The position numbers and the translations under genes were made by a program. Positions 1 to 9,740 of a DNA stretch of 64,000 nt are shown here, piece by piece; the first letter of the stretch is position 1; each line of letters begins with the position of its first letter. Source of the DNA: Roseovarius sp. M141 (GTDB lineage: Bacteria; Pseudomonadota; Alphaproteobacteria; Rhodobacterales; Rhodobacteraceae). The DNA lies in assembly GCF_024355225.1 (NCBI RefSeq), contig NZ_VCNH01000008.1:806001-870000 (forward strand). Reading direction: 5' to 3'. The notes below the pieces were generated by a model that saw only the letters and a program-made list of their open reading frames with translations, was not told the DNA's origin and searched no databases.

Positions 1-1
1 A

Positions 2-940
2 CTGCGCCGCGCTGGAATTCAGGTCACGGTCTATGACCGATATGACCGGGGTGGCGGGCTGCTGACCTATGGCATCCCTGGTTTCAAGCTGGAAAAGGAC
101 GTCGTGATGCGCCGTATGCAGCAGTTGGAGGAGGGCGGCGTCACCTTCCGGCTGAATTGCACCATCGGGCAGGACGTCAGCTTTGCCGATCTTCGGCGCG
201 ACCATGACGCTGTCATCATCGCCACCGGCGTCTACAAATCCCGCGATCTGGCCGGGCCGGGGTCGGGCGCCAAGGGGATCGTGCGCGCCATCGACTACCT
301 GACTGCCAGCAACCGGCGGTCCTTTGGCGATGACGTGCCCGATTTCGACAGCGGCGAACTGAATGCCAGCGGCAAGCGGGTCGTCGTGATCGGCGGCGGC
401 GATACGGCGATGGATTGCGTGCGTACCGCCATCCGGCAGGGTGCCACATCGGTCAAATGCCTCTATCGCCGCGACCGCGCCAACATGCCGGGCAGCCTGC
501 GCGAGGTCGCCAACGCCGAGGAAGAAGGCGTGATCTTTGACTGGCTCAGCCTGCCCAAGGGGTTCGGCGGCGATCCGGTCAGTTCCGTGCGGGTACAGCA
601 AATGCGGCTTGGTGCGGCCGACGTCACCGGGCGGCGTGCCCCCGAGGAAATCGACGGCGCCGTCCATGATGAGCCCGCCGATCTGGTGATCAAGGCGCTG
701 GGCTTCGAGGCCGAGGCGCTGCCGACACTCTGGGATCAGCCCGAACTGGAAGTGACCCGCTGGGGCACGATCAAGGCCGAATTTACGACAGGGCGCACGT
801 CGCTGCCTGGCGTTTATGCGGTGGGCGATATCGTGCGGGGCGCCAGCCTCGTGGTCTGGGCCATCCGCGACGGGCGCGACTGCGCGGCCGCGCTGCTGGA
901 TGATCTGACCACCGCCGCACAGCCGGTCGCCGCCGAATGA
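2..940 (+). CDS. gltD: Glutamate synthase small subunit, 5' truncated by window edge
   Basis: Electron-input subunit of NADPH-dependent glutamate synthase. It passes electrons from NADPH through FAD and Fe-S clusters to the large subunit. The reading frame is open from base 2, so the start and the N-terminal Fe-S region lie outside the window. Visible are the end of the first dinucleotide fold (YDRYDRGGGLLTYGIPGFKL) and a second fold with VVVIGGGDTAMDCVRTAI near 370-430. The C-terminal GVYAVGDIVRGASLVVWAI segment is the FAD-contacting end of this flavoprotein family. The large subunit follows after 43 bases on the same strand, so the two are probably co-transcribed in the order small-large, the reverse of E. 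coli. Confidence 0.96.
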   Translation: MRRAGIQVTVYDRYDRGGGLLTYGIPGFKLEKDVVMRRMQQLEEGGVTFRLNCTIGQDVSFADLRRDHDAVIIATGVYKSRDLAGPGSGAKGIVRAIDYLTASNRRSFGDDVPDFDSGELNASGKRVVVIGGGDTAMDCVRTAIRQGATSVKCLYRRDRANMPGSLREVANAEEEGVIFDWLSLPKGFGGDPVSSVRVQQMRLGAADVTGRRAPEEIDGAVHDEPADLVIKALGFEAEALPTLWDQPELEVTRWGTIKAEFTTGRTSLPGVYAVGDIVRGASLVVWAIRDGRDCAAALLDDLTTAAQPVAAE

Positions 941-983
941 AAACAGCCCGGCACCATAGCTGCCAAGCCAAGGGGATTTCCGA

Positions 984-3900
984 ATGACACAGTATGATGA
1001 TGCATGGGCCGCCGCCGAAGCAGCCAAGCGCGACTGGATGGCCGACAACGGCATGTATGCCCACGCGGAGGAACATTCCTCCTGCGGGGTCGGCCTTGTC
1101 GTCGCGGTCAATGGCAAACGCTCGCGCCGGGTGGTGCAGGCGGGCATCGACGCGCTCAAGGCGATCTGGCATCGCGGCGCGGTAGATGCCGATGGCAAGA
1201 CCGGCGATGGCGCCGGCATCCATGTGCAGATCCCGGTCAGCTTTATCTACGACCAGATCCGCCGCACCGGCCACGAGCCGCGTCAGGATCAGCTGGTCGC
1301 GGTCGGTCAGGTGTTCCTGCCGCGCACCGATTTCGGCGCCCAAGAGGCCTGCCGCACGATTGTCGAAACCGAAGTGCTGCGCATGGGCCACACGATCTAT
1401 GGCTGGCGGCATGTGCCGGTGAACGTCTCCTGCCTGGGGGAAAAGGCGAACGCGACCCGCCCCGAGATCGAGCAGATCCTGATCTCGAACGCCAAAGGCA
1501 TCGACGAGGAGGATTTCGAGCGCGAACTGTACGTGATTCGCCGTCGCATCGAAAAGGCGGTGATCGCCGCCGGAATCAATCATTTCTACATCGCGTCGCT
1601 GTCGTGCCGCAGCATCATCTACAAGGGCATGATGCTGGCCGAGGAGGTCGCGGTATTCTACCCTGACCTGATGGACGAGCGGTTCAAATCCGCCTTTGCC
1701 ATCTATCACCAGCGCTATTCGACCAACACGTTCCCGCAATGGTGGCTGGCGCAGCCCTTCCGCATGCTGGCCCATAACGGTGAGGTCAACACGCTCAAGG
1801 GCAACGTCAACTGGATGAAAAGCCACGAGATTCGCATGGCTTCCTCGGCTTTTGGCGATCTGGCCGAGGATATCAAACCCATCGTGCCGGCCGGGGCGTC
1901 CGATAGCGCCGCGCTGGATTCGGTGTTCGAGGTGCTGGTGCGCGCGGGCCGCTCTGCCCCGATGGCGAAAACCATGCTGATACCGGAATCATGGTCCAAT
2001 CAGGCGCAGGAATTGCCGCAGGCGTGGTGCGATATGTATTCCTATTGCAACTCCGTGATGGAGCCGTGGGACGGCCCCGCCGCACTGGCCATGACCGATG
2101 GCCGCTGGGTTTGCGCCGGGCTTGACCGCAATGGACTGCGCCCGATGCGCTATGTGGTGACCGGCGACGGTCTGGTGATCGCCGGAAGCGAGGCCGGAAT
2201 GGTCCCGATCGACGAGGCGACCGTGCGCGAAAAAGGCGCGCTGGGGCCGGGCCAGATGCTGGCTGTCGATATGCAGGACGGCAAGCTGTACCACGACGTC
2301 GAGATCAAGGACCGTCTGGCCGCCGCGCGCCCGTTCGGCGAATGGGTCGGCAAGATCAAGGAACTGGATGACACGTTGACCGTGGTCAGCGAGGCGCCGA
2401 TGTACACCGCGGGCGATCTGCGCCGCCGCCAGATCGCGGCAGGCTACACGATCGAGGAACTGGAGCAGATCCTTGCCCCCATGGGCGAGGACGGCAAAGA
2501 GGCCATCGCGTCGATGGGTGACGACACGCCCAGTGCCGTGCTGTCGAACCAGTACCGCCCGCTTAGCCATTTTTTCCGGCAGAATTTCTCGCAGGTGACA
2601 AACCCGCCTATCGACAGCCTGCGCGAATACCGGGTGATGAGCCTGAAGACACGTTTCGGCAATCTCAAGAACGTGCTGGACGAGAGCGGCGCGCAGACCC
2701 AGATCATCGTGCTGGACAGCCCGTTTGTGGGCAATAGCGAGTGGGACGTGCTGATGCAGCAGTTCAGCTCGGACGTGGGGCATATCGACTGCACCTTTAC
2801 CCCCGGCCCGAATGCGCTGCAAAATAGCCTGACGCGTATCCGCGCCGAGGCCGAGGATGCGGTGCGCAGCGGCGCGGGCCATCTGGTGCTGAGCGATCAG
2901 GCGGTGGGCGAGGGGCGTATCGGGATGCCGATGATCCTGGCCACCTCTGCCGTGCACAGCCACCTGACGCGCAAGGGCCTGCGCACCTTCTGTTCGCTCA
3001 ACGTGCGCTCTGCCGAGTGCATTGATCCGCATTATTTCGCCGTGCTGATCGGCGCGGGCGCGACCATCGTCAACGCCTATCTGGCGCAGGATTCACTGGC
3101 CGACCGGATCGACCGGAACCTGCTGGACGGCAGCCTGACCGAGGTGGTCGCGCGCTATCGCAAGGCCATCGATTCGGGCCTGCTGAAGATCATGTCCAAG
3201 ATGGGGATCTCCGTCATCTCGTCCTATCGCGGCGGTCTGAATTTCGAGGCCATCGGGCTGTCGCGCGCGATGTGCGCCGAATATTTCCCCGGCCTTGTCA
3301 GCCGCATCAGCGGCATCGGCGTCAGCGGCATCCAGACCAAGCTGGAGGAGGTCCACGCCCGGGCGTTCAGCACGCCCGACAATGTCCTGCCGATCGGCGG
3401 GTTCTACAAATCGCGCAAGACGGGCGAGACCCACGCATGGGGCGCCCAGAACATGCACATGCTGCAAACGGCGTGCAATACCGCCAGTTTCGATCTGTGG
3501 AAACGCTATTCGGCGGCCATGCAATCGGCCCCGCCGATCCACCTGCGCGATCTGATGGCGATCAAGCCGATGGGCAAGGCGATCTCGCTGGACGAGGTGG
3601 AGTCCGTCACTGCGATCCGCAAGCGGTTCGTCACCCCTGGCATGTCACTGGGCGCGCTGTCCCCCGAGGCGCACAAGACCCTCAATGTGGCGATGAACCG
3701 TATCGGCGCGCGCAGCGATTCAGGTGAGGGCGGCGAAGATCCGGCGCATTTCACGCCCGAGCCGAACGGTGACAACCCCTCGGCCAAGATCAAGCAGGTT
3801 GCATCAGGCCGCTTCGGTGTCACCGCCGAATACCTCAACCAATGCGAAGAGCTGGAGATCAAGGTCGCCCAAGGCGCCAAGCCCGGCGAGGGCGGCCAGC

Positions 3901-5513
3901 TGCCCGGCATGAAGGTGACCGAGCTGATCGCGCGCCTGCGCCTGTCGACGCCGGGCGTGACGCTGATCTCGCCCCCGCCGCATCACGATATCTACAGCAT
4001 CGAGGATCTTGCGCAGCTGATCTATGACCTCAAGCAGATCAACCCCCATGCCAAGGTCACGGTGAAACTGGTCGCCCAATCGGGCGTCGGCACCATCGCC
4101 GCCGGCGTGGCCAAGGCCAAGGCCGACGTCATCCTGATTTCGGGTCATAACGGCGGCACCGGCGCCAGCCCGGCAACGTCGATCAAATACGCGGGGCTGC
4201 CGTGGGAAATGGGCCTGACCGAAGCGCATCAGGTGCTGTCGATGAACAACCTGCGCGACCGCGTGACGCTGCGCACCGATGGCGGGCTGCGCACCGGGCG
4301 CGATATCGTCATGGCCGCGATGATGGGGGCCGAGGAATACGGCATCGGCACAGCCGCCCTGATCGCCATGGGCTGCATCATGGTGCGTCAGTGCCAGTCC
4401 AACACTTGTCCCGTGGGGGTTTGCACGCAGGACCATGCGCTGCGCGCCAAGTTCACCGGCAACGCCGAAAAAGTCGTGAACCTCATCACCTTCTACGCCC
4501 AGGAGGTCCGCGAAGTGCTGGCCGGTATCGGCGCACGCAGCCTGGATGAGGTGATTGGCCGCGCGGATCTGTTGACGCAGGTCAGCCGGGGCAGCGCGCA
4601 TCTGGACGATCTGGACCTGAACCCCATGTTGATCACGGTCGCCAGCCAAAGCGCCCCGCTGAACCGCACGCGCGACCGCAACGCCGTGCCCGATACGCTG
4701 GACGCTGAAATCGTGCGCGACGCCGCCCGCTTCCTGAATGACGGTGAAAAGATGCAGCTGCACTATGCCGTGCAGAACACGCATCGCACGGTGGGCACGC
4801 GGCTGAGTAGCCATATCGTGCGCAAATTCGGGATGCGCAACAATCTGCAACCCGATCACCTGACGGTCAAACTGTCGGGCAGCGCGGGCCAAAGCCTTGG
4901 CGCGTTTGCCGCGCCGGGACTGAAGCTGGAAGTGTCGGGCGATGCGAACGATTATGTCGGCAAGGGCCTGTCGGGCGGCATCATCGTGGTGCGCCCGCCG
5001 ATGTCCAGTCCGCTGGACGCCAGTCGGAACACGATCATCGGCAACACGGTGCTGTATGGTGCGACCGCTGGCCACCTCTTTGCCGCCGGGCGCGCGGGCG
5101 AGCGGTTTGCCGTGCGCAATTCGGGCGCGCATGTGGTGATCGAGGGCTGCGGCAGCAACGGGTGCGAATATATGACTGGCGGCACTGCCGTTATTCTGGG
5201 CCGCATCGGCGCCAATTTCGGTGCGGGAATGACGGGGGGCATGGCGTATCTCTATGACCCCGAAGGGCAGACCGACCCCCTGATGAACCGCGAAACCATC
5301 GTCACCGGCCCCGTTCAGCATCCCCATTGGGAGGCGCAGTTGCAGGACCTGATCCAGCGCCACGCGGATGAGACGGGCAGCCTCAAGGCGCTGGATATCT
5401 TGCGACACTGGGACGTCGAAAAAGTGCATTTCCTGCAAGTTTGCCCGCGTGAAATGCTGGACAAGCTGCCCCATCCGCTGAGCGACGCGCAGATGGCCGT
5501 GCCTGCCGAATAA
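984..5513 (+). CDS. gltB: Glutamate synthase large subunit
   Basis: Converts glutamine plus 2-oxoglutarate to two glutamates, the second half of the GS-GOGAT ammonia assimilation cycle. At 1509 residues it has the usual family length. Cys34 (HSSCGVG) is the expected N-terminal nucleophile of the glutaminase domain after removal of a short propeptide. The FMN/synthase domain holds SGEGGEDPAHF and the 3Fe-4S cysteines in CIMVRQCQSNTCPVGVC. The C-terminal GXGXG beta-helix is seen in GHLFAAGRAGERFAVRNSG. The ATG at 984 is preceded by an AGGGG-type ribosome site. Downstream is a hairpin shared with the convergent operon. Confidence 0.98.
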   Translation: MTQYDDAWAAAEAAKRDWMADNGMYAHAEEHSSCGVGLVVAVNGKRSRRVVQAGIDALKAIWHRGAVDADGKTGDGAGIHVQIPVSFIYDQIRRTGHEPRQDQLVAVGQVFLPRTDFGAQEACRTIVETEVLRMGHTIYGWRHVPVNVSCLGEKANATRPEIEQILISNAKGIDEEDFERELYVIRRRIEKAVIAAGINHFYIASLSCRSIIYKGMMLAEEVAVFYPDLMDERFKSAFAIYHQRYSTNTFPQWWLAQPFRMLAHNGEVNTLKGNVNWMKSHEIRMASSAFGDLAEDIKPIVPAGASDSAALDSVFEVLVRAGRSAPMAKTMLIPESWSNQAQELPQAWCDMYSYCNSVMEPWDGPAALAMTDGRWVCAGLDRNGLRPMRYVVTGDGLVIAGSEAGMVPIDEATVREKGALGPGQMLAVDMQDGKLYHDVEIKDRLAAARPFGEWVGKIKELDDTLTVVSEAPMYTAGDLRRRQIAAGYTIEELEQILAPMGEDGKEAIASMGDDTPSAVLSNQYRPLSHFFRQNFSQVTNPPIDSLREYRVMSLKTRFGNLKNVLDESGAQTQIIVLDSPFVGNSEWDVLMQQFSSDVGHIDCTFTPGPNALQNSLTRIRAEAEDAVRSGAGHLVLSDQAVGEGRIGMPMILATSAVHSHLTRKGLRTFCSLNVRSAECIDPHYFAVLIGAGATIVNAYLAQDSLADRIDRNLLDGSLTEVVARYRKAIDSGLLKIMSKMGISVISSYRGGLNFEAIGLSRAMCAEYFPGLVSRISGIGVSGIQTKLEEVHARAFSTPDNVLPIGGFYKSRKTGETHAWGAQNMHMLQTACNTASFDLWKRYSAAMQSAPPIHLRDLMAIKPMGKAISLDEVESVTAIRKRFVTPGMSLGALSPEAHKTLNVAMNRIGARSDSGEGGEDPAHFTPEPNGDNPSAKIKQVASGRFGVTAEYLNQCEELEIKVAQGAKPGEGGQLPGMKVTELIARLRLSTPGVTLISPPPHHDIYSIEDLAQLIYDLKQINPHAKVTVKLVAQSGVGTIAAGVAKAKADVILISGHNGGTGASPATSIKYAGLPWEMGLTEAHQVLSMNNLRDRVTLRTDGGLRTGRDIVMAAMMGAEEYGIGTAALIAMGCIMVRQCQSNTCPVGVCTQDHALRAKFTGNAEKVVNLITFYAQEVREVLAGIGARSLDEVIGRADLLTQVSRGSAHLDDLDLNPMLITVASQSAPLNRTRDRNAVPDTLDAEIVRDAARFLNDGEKMQLHYAVQNTHRTVGTRLSSHIVRKFGMRNNLQPDHLTVKLSGSAGQSLGAFAAPGLKLEVSGDANDYVGKGLSGGIIVVRPPMSSPLDASRNTIIGNTVLYGATAGHLFAAGRAGERFAVRNSGAHVVIEGCGSNGCEYMTGGTAVILGRIGANFGAGMTGGMAYLYDPEGQTDPLMNRETIVTGPVQHPHWEAQLQDLIQRHADETGSLKALDILRHWDVEKVHFLQVCPREMLDKLPHPLSDAQMAVPAE

Positions 5514-5529
5514 GAGCTGCGATAGAAAA

Positions 5530-5578
5530 ATCCCCGGGCGCGTGCTTGGCGTCCGGGGATCTTGAGTATTTTTAGAAC
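5530..5578. terminator. Bidirectional intrinsic terminator between gltB and the adh operon
   Basis: ATCCCCGG (5530-5537) pairs with CCGGGGAT (5553-5560), with a further CGC/GCG inside. A run of five A on the left gives a U tract for minus-strand transcripts, and ATTTTT at 5568-5573 follows the hairpin on the plus strand. It sits between two convergent genes and probably stops both. Confidence 0.7.
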
Positions 5579-5586
5579 ATTGAAAG
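5561..5586 (+). repeat. Dispersed intergenic repeat A, copy 1
   Basis: CTTGAGTATTTTTAGAACATTGAAAG. The same short sequence recurs at 28861, 28900 (inverted), 53335 and 62448 (inverted), always between genes and usually next to a terminator. Confidence 0.75.
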
Positions 5587-5589
5587 CTC

Positions 5590-5702
5590 AAAGCGTTTCG
5601 CCTTAAACTTGAGACACTCACTTGAGGCGAAACGCGCGCAACGCCAACATGTTGCGCTGCGTTTCGCGAAGAGCTGTGAGTCAGGTTTTTCGCGAAACGC
5701 TT
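5590..5702. repeat. Dispersed palindromic repeat B, tandem copies
   Basis: Two inverted repeats built on GCGTTTCGC. The first has arms GCGTTTCGCCT (5593-5603) and AGGCGAAACGC (5625-5635). The second has GCGTTTCGCG (5659-5668) and CGCGAAACGC (5691-5700). They fill the gap up to the alcohol dehydrogenase stop codon. Related sequence occurs at 14585, 22557 and 61745. Confidence 0.7.
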
Positions 5703-6847
5703 TAGATGCTGGCCTCGTAAAGCGCGCGCAGGTTTGCCTCGGTCAGCTTGACGGGATTGCCGCCGCAACTGGGATCCTTGATCGCCTCGTTCACCAGATC
5801 GTCGATGCGGGCGGCGTCCACGCCCATATCGCTCAGCTTGCGGGGGATGCCGAGCGCGTCGTTGAATTCCTGAACGAAGCTGCAAAAGCCGTCAAAGCCG
5901 CCTTCGATATCCAAGTATGCGGCCGCTGTGCGAAAGCGGTCCTTGATCTGGGGCGCGTTCAGTTTCAGCACGGCGGGCATGCAGACGGCGTTGGTGGTGC
6001 CGTGATGCGTGCCAAAGACCGCGCCGACTGGGTGGCTCATCGCGTGGATCGCGCCAAGGCCCTTCTGGAATGCGGTCGCGCCCATCATCGCGGCGCTCAT
6101 CATGTGCGCGCGCGCCTCAAGGTCGTTGCCATTGGCATAGGCGCGGGGCAGGTAATCCTTGACCAGACGCATCCCTTCCAGCGCCATGCCCTGGCTCATC
6201 GGGTGGTAATGCGGGCTGCTGAACGCCTCGACGCAATGGGCAAAGGCATCGAGGCCGGTGCCGGCGGTGATGAATTTCGGCATGCCTGCGGTCAGTTCGG
6301 GATCGCAGATCACGACCGTCGGCAGCACTTTGGGGTGGAAGATGATCTTCTTCACATGCGTTTCGGAATTGGTGATGACGCTGGCGCGCCCCACTTCCGA
6401 GCCTGTTCCGGCGGTTGTCGGCACCGCGATGATCGGCGCGATGGCGTCCGCATCGGCGCGCGTCCACCAGTCGTCCACGTCCTCATAGTCCCAGACGGGG
6501 CGCGTCTGGTCGACCATGAAGGCGACCATCTTGCCCAGATCCAGACCCGAGCCGCCGCCAAAGGCGATCACGCCGTCATGGCCACCCGATTTGTAGGCGG
6601 CGACGCCAGCATCAAGGTTCTTTTCGTTCGGGTTGGGATCAACCTCCGAGAAGATGCCCCGCCCCAGCCCTGCGCCTTCCATGATGTCCAGCACCTGCGC
6701 GGTAATCGGCAGATCGGCCAGCCCCTTGTCTGTGACCAGCAGGGGGCGTTTCATTCCAGCCTGCGCGCAGGCGGCGGGCAGTTCGGCAATGCGGCCAGCG
6801 CCGAATTTCACGGAGGTCGGGTAGGACCAGTTTCCAATGAGGTTCAT
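5702..6847 (-). CDS. Iron-containing alcohol dehydrogenase
   Basis: Group III (Fe-dependent) alcohol dehydrogenase of 381 residues, the normal length. It should oxidise an alcohol to an aldehyde with NAD(P). Nucleotide-binding GGGSGLDLGK, the TTAGTGSEV segment, and metal ligands in HCVEAFSSPHYHP, HAMSHPVGA and THHGTTNAV are all visible. The start overlaps the stop of the upstream aldehyde dehydrogenase by four bases (ATGA), so the two are translationally coupled. It is the last gene of the seven-gene unit that begins at 13576. The substrate cannot be read from sequence. The context suggests an amino alcohol or its gamma-glutamyl derivative. Confidence 0.93.
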   Translation of the reverse strand: MNLIGNWSYPTSVKFGAGRIAELPAACAQAGMKRPLLVTDKGLADLPITAQVLDIMEGAGLGRGIFSEVDPNPNEKNLDAGVAAYKSGGHDGVIAFGGGSGLDLGKMVAFMVDQTRPVWDYEDVDDWWTRADADAIAPIIAVPTTAGTGSEVGRASVITNSETHVKKIIFHPKVLPTVVICDPELTAGMPKFITAGTGLDAFAHCVEAFSSPHYHPMSQGMALEGMRLVKDYLPRAYANGNDLEARAHMMSAAMMGATAFQKGLGAIHAMSHPVGAVFGTHHGTTNAVCMPAVLKLNAPQIKDRFRTAAAYLDIEGGFDGFCSFVQEFNDALGIPRKLSDMGVDAARIDDLVNEAIKDPSCGGNPVKLTEANLRALYEASI

Positions 6848-8226
6848 TTTGTCACCTTCTTGAGATGGTAGGATTTGGGGCGCGTCAGATTGTGATAGCC
6901 GATGACCGACAGTCCGCCGCCGCTACCTGTATCCTTGCAGCCTGTCCAGCATAGACCGGGGTCCAGATAATCGGCCCGGTTCATGAAAACGGTGCCGGTT
7001 TCGATCCGGTCGCCAACGGCCTGCGCACGGTCCAGATCGGCGGTCCAGAGGCTGGCGGTCAGGCCAAAATTGCTGTCGTTCATCAGCTCGATCGCCTCGT
7101 CATCCGACGCCACCTTCATGATGCCGACCACGGGGCCGAAGCTTTCGTCGCGCATGACGCGCATGTCATGGGTCACGTCGGTCAGGATTTGCGGCGTCAG
7201 GTAGGCGCCGCCGTCATCTGCCGCCATCGGCGCGATATGCGCCGTCGCGCCTGCCTGCACGGCCTCGTCGATCTGGGCGCGTACTTCCTTGGCAAAGCGA
7301 ACATGCGCCATCGGGCCGATGCTGGTGGCGGGGTCCAGCGGATTGCCCAGGGTATAGCCCTGTACGATCTTCACGGCCTTTTCGACGAAAGCGTCATACA
7401 GGCTCTCATGCACATAGATCCGCTCGATCCCGCAGCAGCACTGGCCCGAGTTGAACATCGCCCCGTCGATCAGCGTATCGACGGCGGCATCCAGATCGGC
7501 GTCCTCCATGACATAGCCGGGATCCTTGCCGCCCAGTTCGGTCGCTACCGATGTGAATGTGCCGGCTGCCGCCTGCTCCATCGCGCGCCCGCCACCGACC
7601 GAGCCGGTGAAGTTCACGAAATCCACCGCGCGATCCGCGATCAGCCGTGATGTTGTGTCATGACCTAGGAACACGTTCTGAAACACATCCTCTGGCACGC
7701 CCGCGCCGTGAAACGCCTGCGCCATCCGCTCGCCCACCAGCAGCGTCTGGGTGGCGTGCTTGAGCAGCACGGTATTGCCGGCGATCAGCGCCGGCGCGAC
7801 CGTGTTGATTGCCGTCATGTAAGGATAGTTCCACGGCGCCACGACCAGAACCACGCCATGCGGCAGGCGCTTGATATACCGCGTGAAGGTCGCGTCTTCG
7901 CCCACCTCGATATCGGCCAGCGCATCCGCCGCGATCTTCGCCATATGCGACGCCCGCTCGTCAAAGCCGCCGAATTCGCCACCATAGCGCACGGGGCGTC
8001 CCATCATATGGGCCAGTTCCGGCACGACCTCGTCGTTCATCGCGCCCACGGCGGCGACGCCTGCCATCACCAAACGGATACGGTCATCCAGTGGGCGCGC
8101 GGCCCAGTTGACTTGGGCAGCCCGCGCCCGATCAGCGGCAGCGCGCGCGGCGTCGGCATCCAGCGCCGCGCGCGTGGCGAAAACCGATCCGTCGATCGGT
8201 GAAATGCAGGTAAGTGTCTCGCTCAT
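6844..8226 (-). CDS. NAD(P)-dependent aldehyde dehydrogenase
   Basis: Oxidises an aldehyde to the acid. The ALDH fold is clear: APWNYPY (catalytic Asn), NFTGSVGGG (nucleotide binding), ELGGKDPGYV (general-base Glu) and FNSGQCCCGIERIYV (nucleophilic Cys). About 460 residues, slightly shorter than the 480-500 common in the family. I chose the ATG at 8226; a TTG two codons upstream is possible. It pairs with the downstream alcohol dehydrogenase, which would supply its substrate, and follows the glutamine-synthetase-like gene after about 100 bases. PuuC-like enzymes, which act on gamma-glutamyl aldehydes, are the functional analogy, but substrate choice is inference. Confidence 0.93.
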   Translation of the reverse strand: MSETLTCISPIDGSVFATRAALDADAARAAADRARAAQVNWAARPLDDRIRLVMAGVAAVGAMNDEVVPELAHMMGRPVRYGGEFGGFDERASHMAKIAADALADIEVGEDATFTRYIKRLPHGVVLVVAPWNYPYMTAINTVAPALIAGNTVLLKHATQTLLVGERMAQAFHGAGVPEDVFQNVFLGHDTTSRLIADRAVDFVNFTGSVGGGRAMEQAAAGTFTSVATELGGKDPGYVMEDADLDAAVDTLIDGAMFNSGQCCCGIERIYVHESLYDAFVEKAVKIVQGYTLGNPLDPATSIGPMAHVRFAKEVRAQIDEAVQAGATAHIAPMAADDGGAYLTPQILTDVTHDMRVMRDESFGPVVGIMKVASDDEAIELMNDSNFGLTASLWTADLDRAQAVGDRIETGTVFMNRADYLDPGLCWTGCKDTGSGGGLSVIGYHNLTRPKSYHLKKVTK

Positions 8227-8261
8227 TGGCAAACCTATCTAGTTTTTAGCAGGGCCAGTCA

Positions 8262-8294
8262 TTCTTCTTGCCCAAAATATCCCCGCCGGAGGCT
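8262..8294 (+). repeat. Dispersed intergenic repeat C, copy 1
   Basis: TTCTTCTTGCCCAAAATATC followed by CCCGCCGGAGGC. A near-identical stretch lies at 25287-25319. Here it sits inside an operon, between the aldehyde dehydrogenase and glutamine-synthetase-like genes. Confidence 0.6.
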
Positions 8295-8327
8295 CCGGCG
8301 ATCTCAGCCAGCGCAAACGTCAGCGGC

Positions 8328-9698
8328 TTAGCACCGCTCAAAGCCACGCGCGATTTCGTAGTCGGTGACGACGGCCTCGAAATCTTCGATTTCGATCTCG
8401 GCGGCGCGGGCGTAGTGATCGATAACGTCATCGCCCAGCGCAGCACGCAGCATGTCCGACCCCTTGAGCGACGCGTAGGCGCCTTGCAGGTTGGTCGGTA
8501 TCATGCCCTCGTCGCCGGAATACGCATCTCCCTTGAACGGCGGCGCCAGTTCCAGCCCCTCCTCGATGCCCGCAATCCCGGCGGCCAGTTGCACGGCCAT
8601 GGCAAGGTAGGGGTTGATGTCCGACCCGCCGACGCGGCATTCCACGCGCACCGCCTTGGTGCCGTCACCGCAGAGGCGAAAACCGGCGGTGCGGTTGTCC
8701 ACGGACCAGATCGTGCGTGTGGGCGCGAACGTACCCTTTTGGAACCGCTTGTAGCTGTTGATATAGGGCGCGAGGAAATAGGTGTAATCGGGTGCGTATT
8801 TCAGCATCCCGGCCATGTAGTTCTTCATCAGCGCGGACATGCCCAGATCGTCGCTCTTGTCAAAGAACACGTTCTCACCATCTTTCCACAGCGATTGATG
8901 CACATGGGACGAGCTGCCGACGCGGTCCTTGTGCCATTTCGGGAGGAAGGAGGCGGCATGGCCCTGTTGCCATGCAATCTCTTTCACCGCGTGCTTGGCA
9001 ATCGTGTGGTAATCTGCCGTGTCGAGCGCGGCGGCATATTTGATGTTCAGCTCTTCTTGGCCCACCTCGGCCTCGCCCTTGGTGCATTCGATGGGCAGCC
9101 CGGCGTTCCACAGGTGGTTGCGCAAGGGGCGCATCACATGTTCTTCCTTGGTGGTCTGGAAGATGTTGTAATCCTCGTTAAAGCCCGAAATCGGGGCGAG
9201 GTCGCGGTAGCCACCCTTGCGGATCTCATCAAAGCTTTTCTCGAACAGGAAAAACTCCAGTTCGGTCGCCATCATGGCGGTGAAACCCATCGTCTCCAGC
9301 CGCGCCAGTTGCTTTTTCAGCATCGCACGCGGCGAATGGGGGACGGGTTCGTGGGTGCGGTGATCCAGCACGTCGCACAGCACCATGACGGTGCCCTCCA
9401 GCCACGGCATCGGGCGCAGCGTGTCCAGATCAGGCGCCATGATGTAATCGCCATAGCCCGTTTCCCAGCTGGTGCTGGCATAGCCGTCAGGCGTGGACAT
9501 TTCCAGATCTGTGGCCAGCAGATAATTACAGCAATGCGTTTCCTTGTAGGCGCCATTGATGAAATGCTGCGCGTGGAACCGCTTGCCCATCAGGCGCCCC
9601 TGCATGTCCACAAAGCAGACCAGTACGGTGTCGGTGGTGCCGTCCTTCACCTGTTTTTTCAGCGCGTCGAATGTCAGGGCGGGGGTCTGTGCAGACAT
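8328..9698 (-). CDS. Glutamine synthetase family ligase (gamma-glutamyl amine ligase type)
   Basis: ATP-dependent ligase of the glutamine synthetase superfamily, 456 residues. Metal and substrate motifs are intact: ATELEFFLF, GEAEVGQEELN, SSSHVHQSLW, NRTAGFRL and VECRVGGSDINPYLAMA. The protein is closer in layout to PuuA/GlnT-type enzymes, which join glutamate to an organic amine, than to housekeeping GlnA, and I do not see the GlnA adenylylation tyrosine region. The ATG at 9698 has a GAGG ribosome site six bases upstream; a TTG at 9710 is the alternative. Its place among an amine-type transporter, an alcohol dehydrogenase, an aldehyde dehydrogenase and an amidohydrolase argues for a catabolic gamma-glutamylation step rather than ammonia assimilation. 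Confidence 0.88.
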   Translation of the reverse strand: MSAQTPALTFDALKKQVKDGTTDTVLVCFVDMQGRLMGKRFHAQHFINGAYKETHCCNYLLATDLEMSTPDGYASTSWETGYGDYIMAPDLDTLRPMPWLEGTVMVLCDVLDHRTHEPVPHSPRAMLKKQLARLETMGFTAMMATELEFFLFEKSFDEIRKGGYRDLAPISGFNEDYNIFQTTKEEHVMRPLRNHLWNAGLPIECTKGEAEVGQEELNIKYAAALDTADYHTIAKHAVKEIAWQQGHAASFLPKWHKDRVGSSSHVHQSLWKDGENVFFDKSDDLGMSALMKNYMAGMLKYAPDYTYFLAPYINSYKRFQKGTFAPTRTIWSVDNRTAGFRLCGDGTKAVRVECRVGGSDINPYLAMAVQLAAGIAGIEEGLELAPPFKGDAYSGDEGMIPTNLQGAYASLKGSDMLRAALGDDVIDHYARAAEIEIEDFEAVVTDYEIARGFERC

Positions 9699-9740
9699 GG
9701 GGAACCTCAAAGTAGCGGTTGGTGAATTCAGGGGGGGGCC

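Noticed and set aside
3804..5885. 693-codon frame on the minus strand
   Set aside because: Antisense to gltB; composition rich in Arg, His, Gln and Ala, no start site or family.
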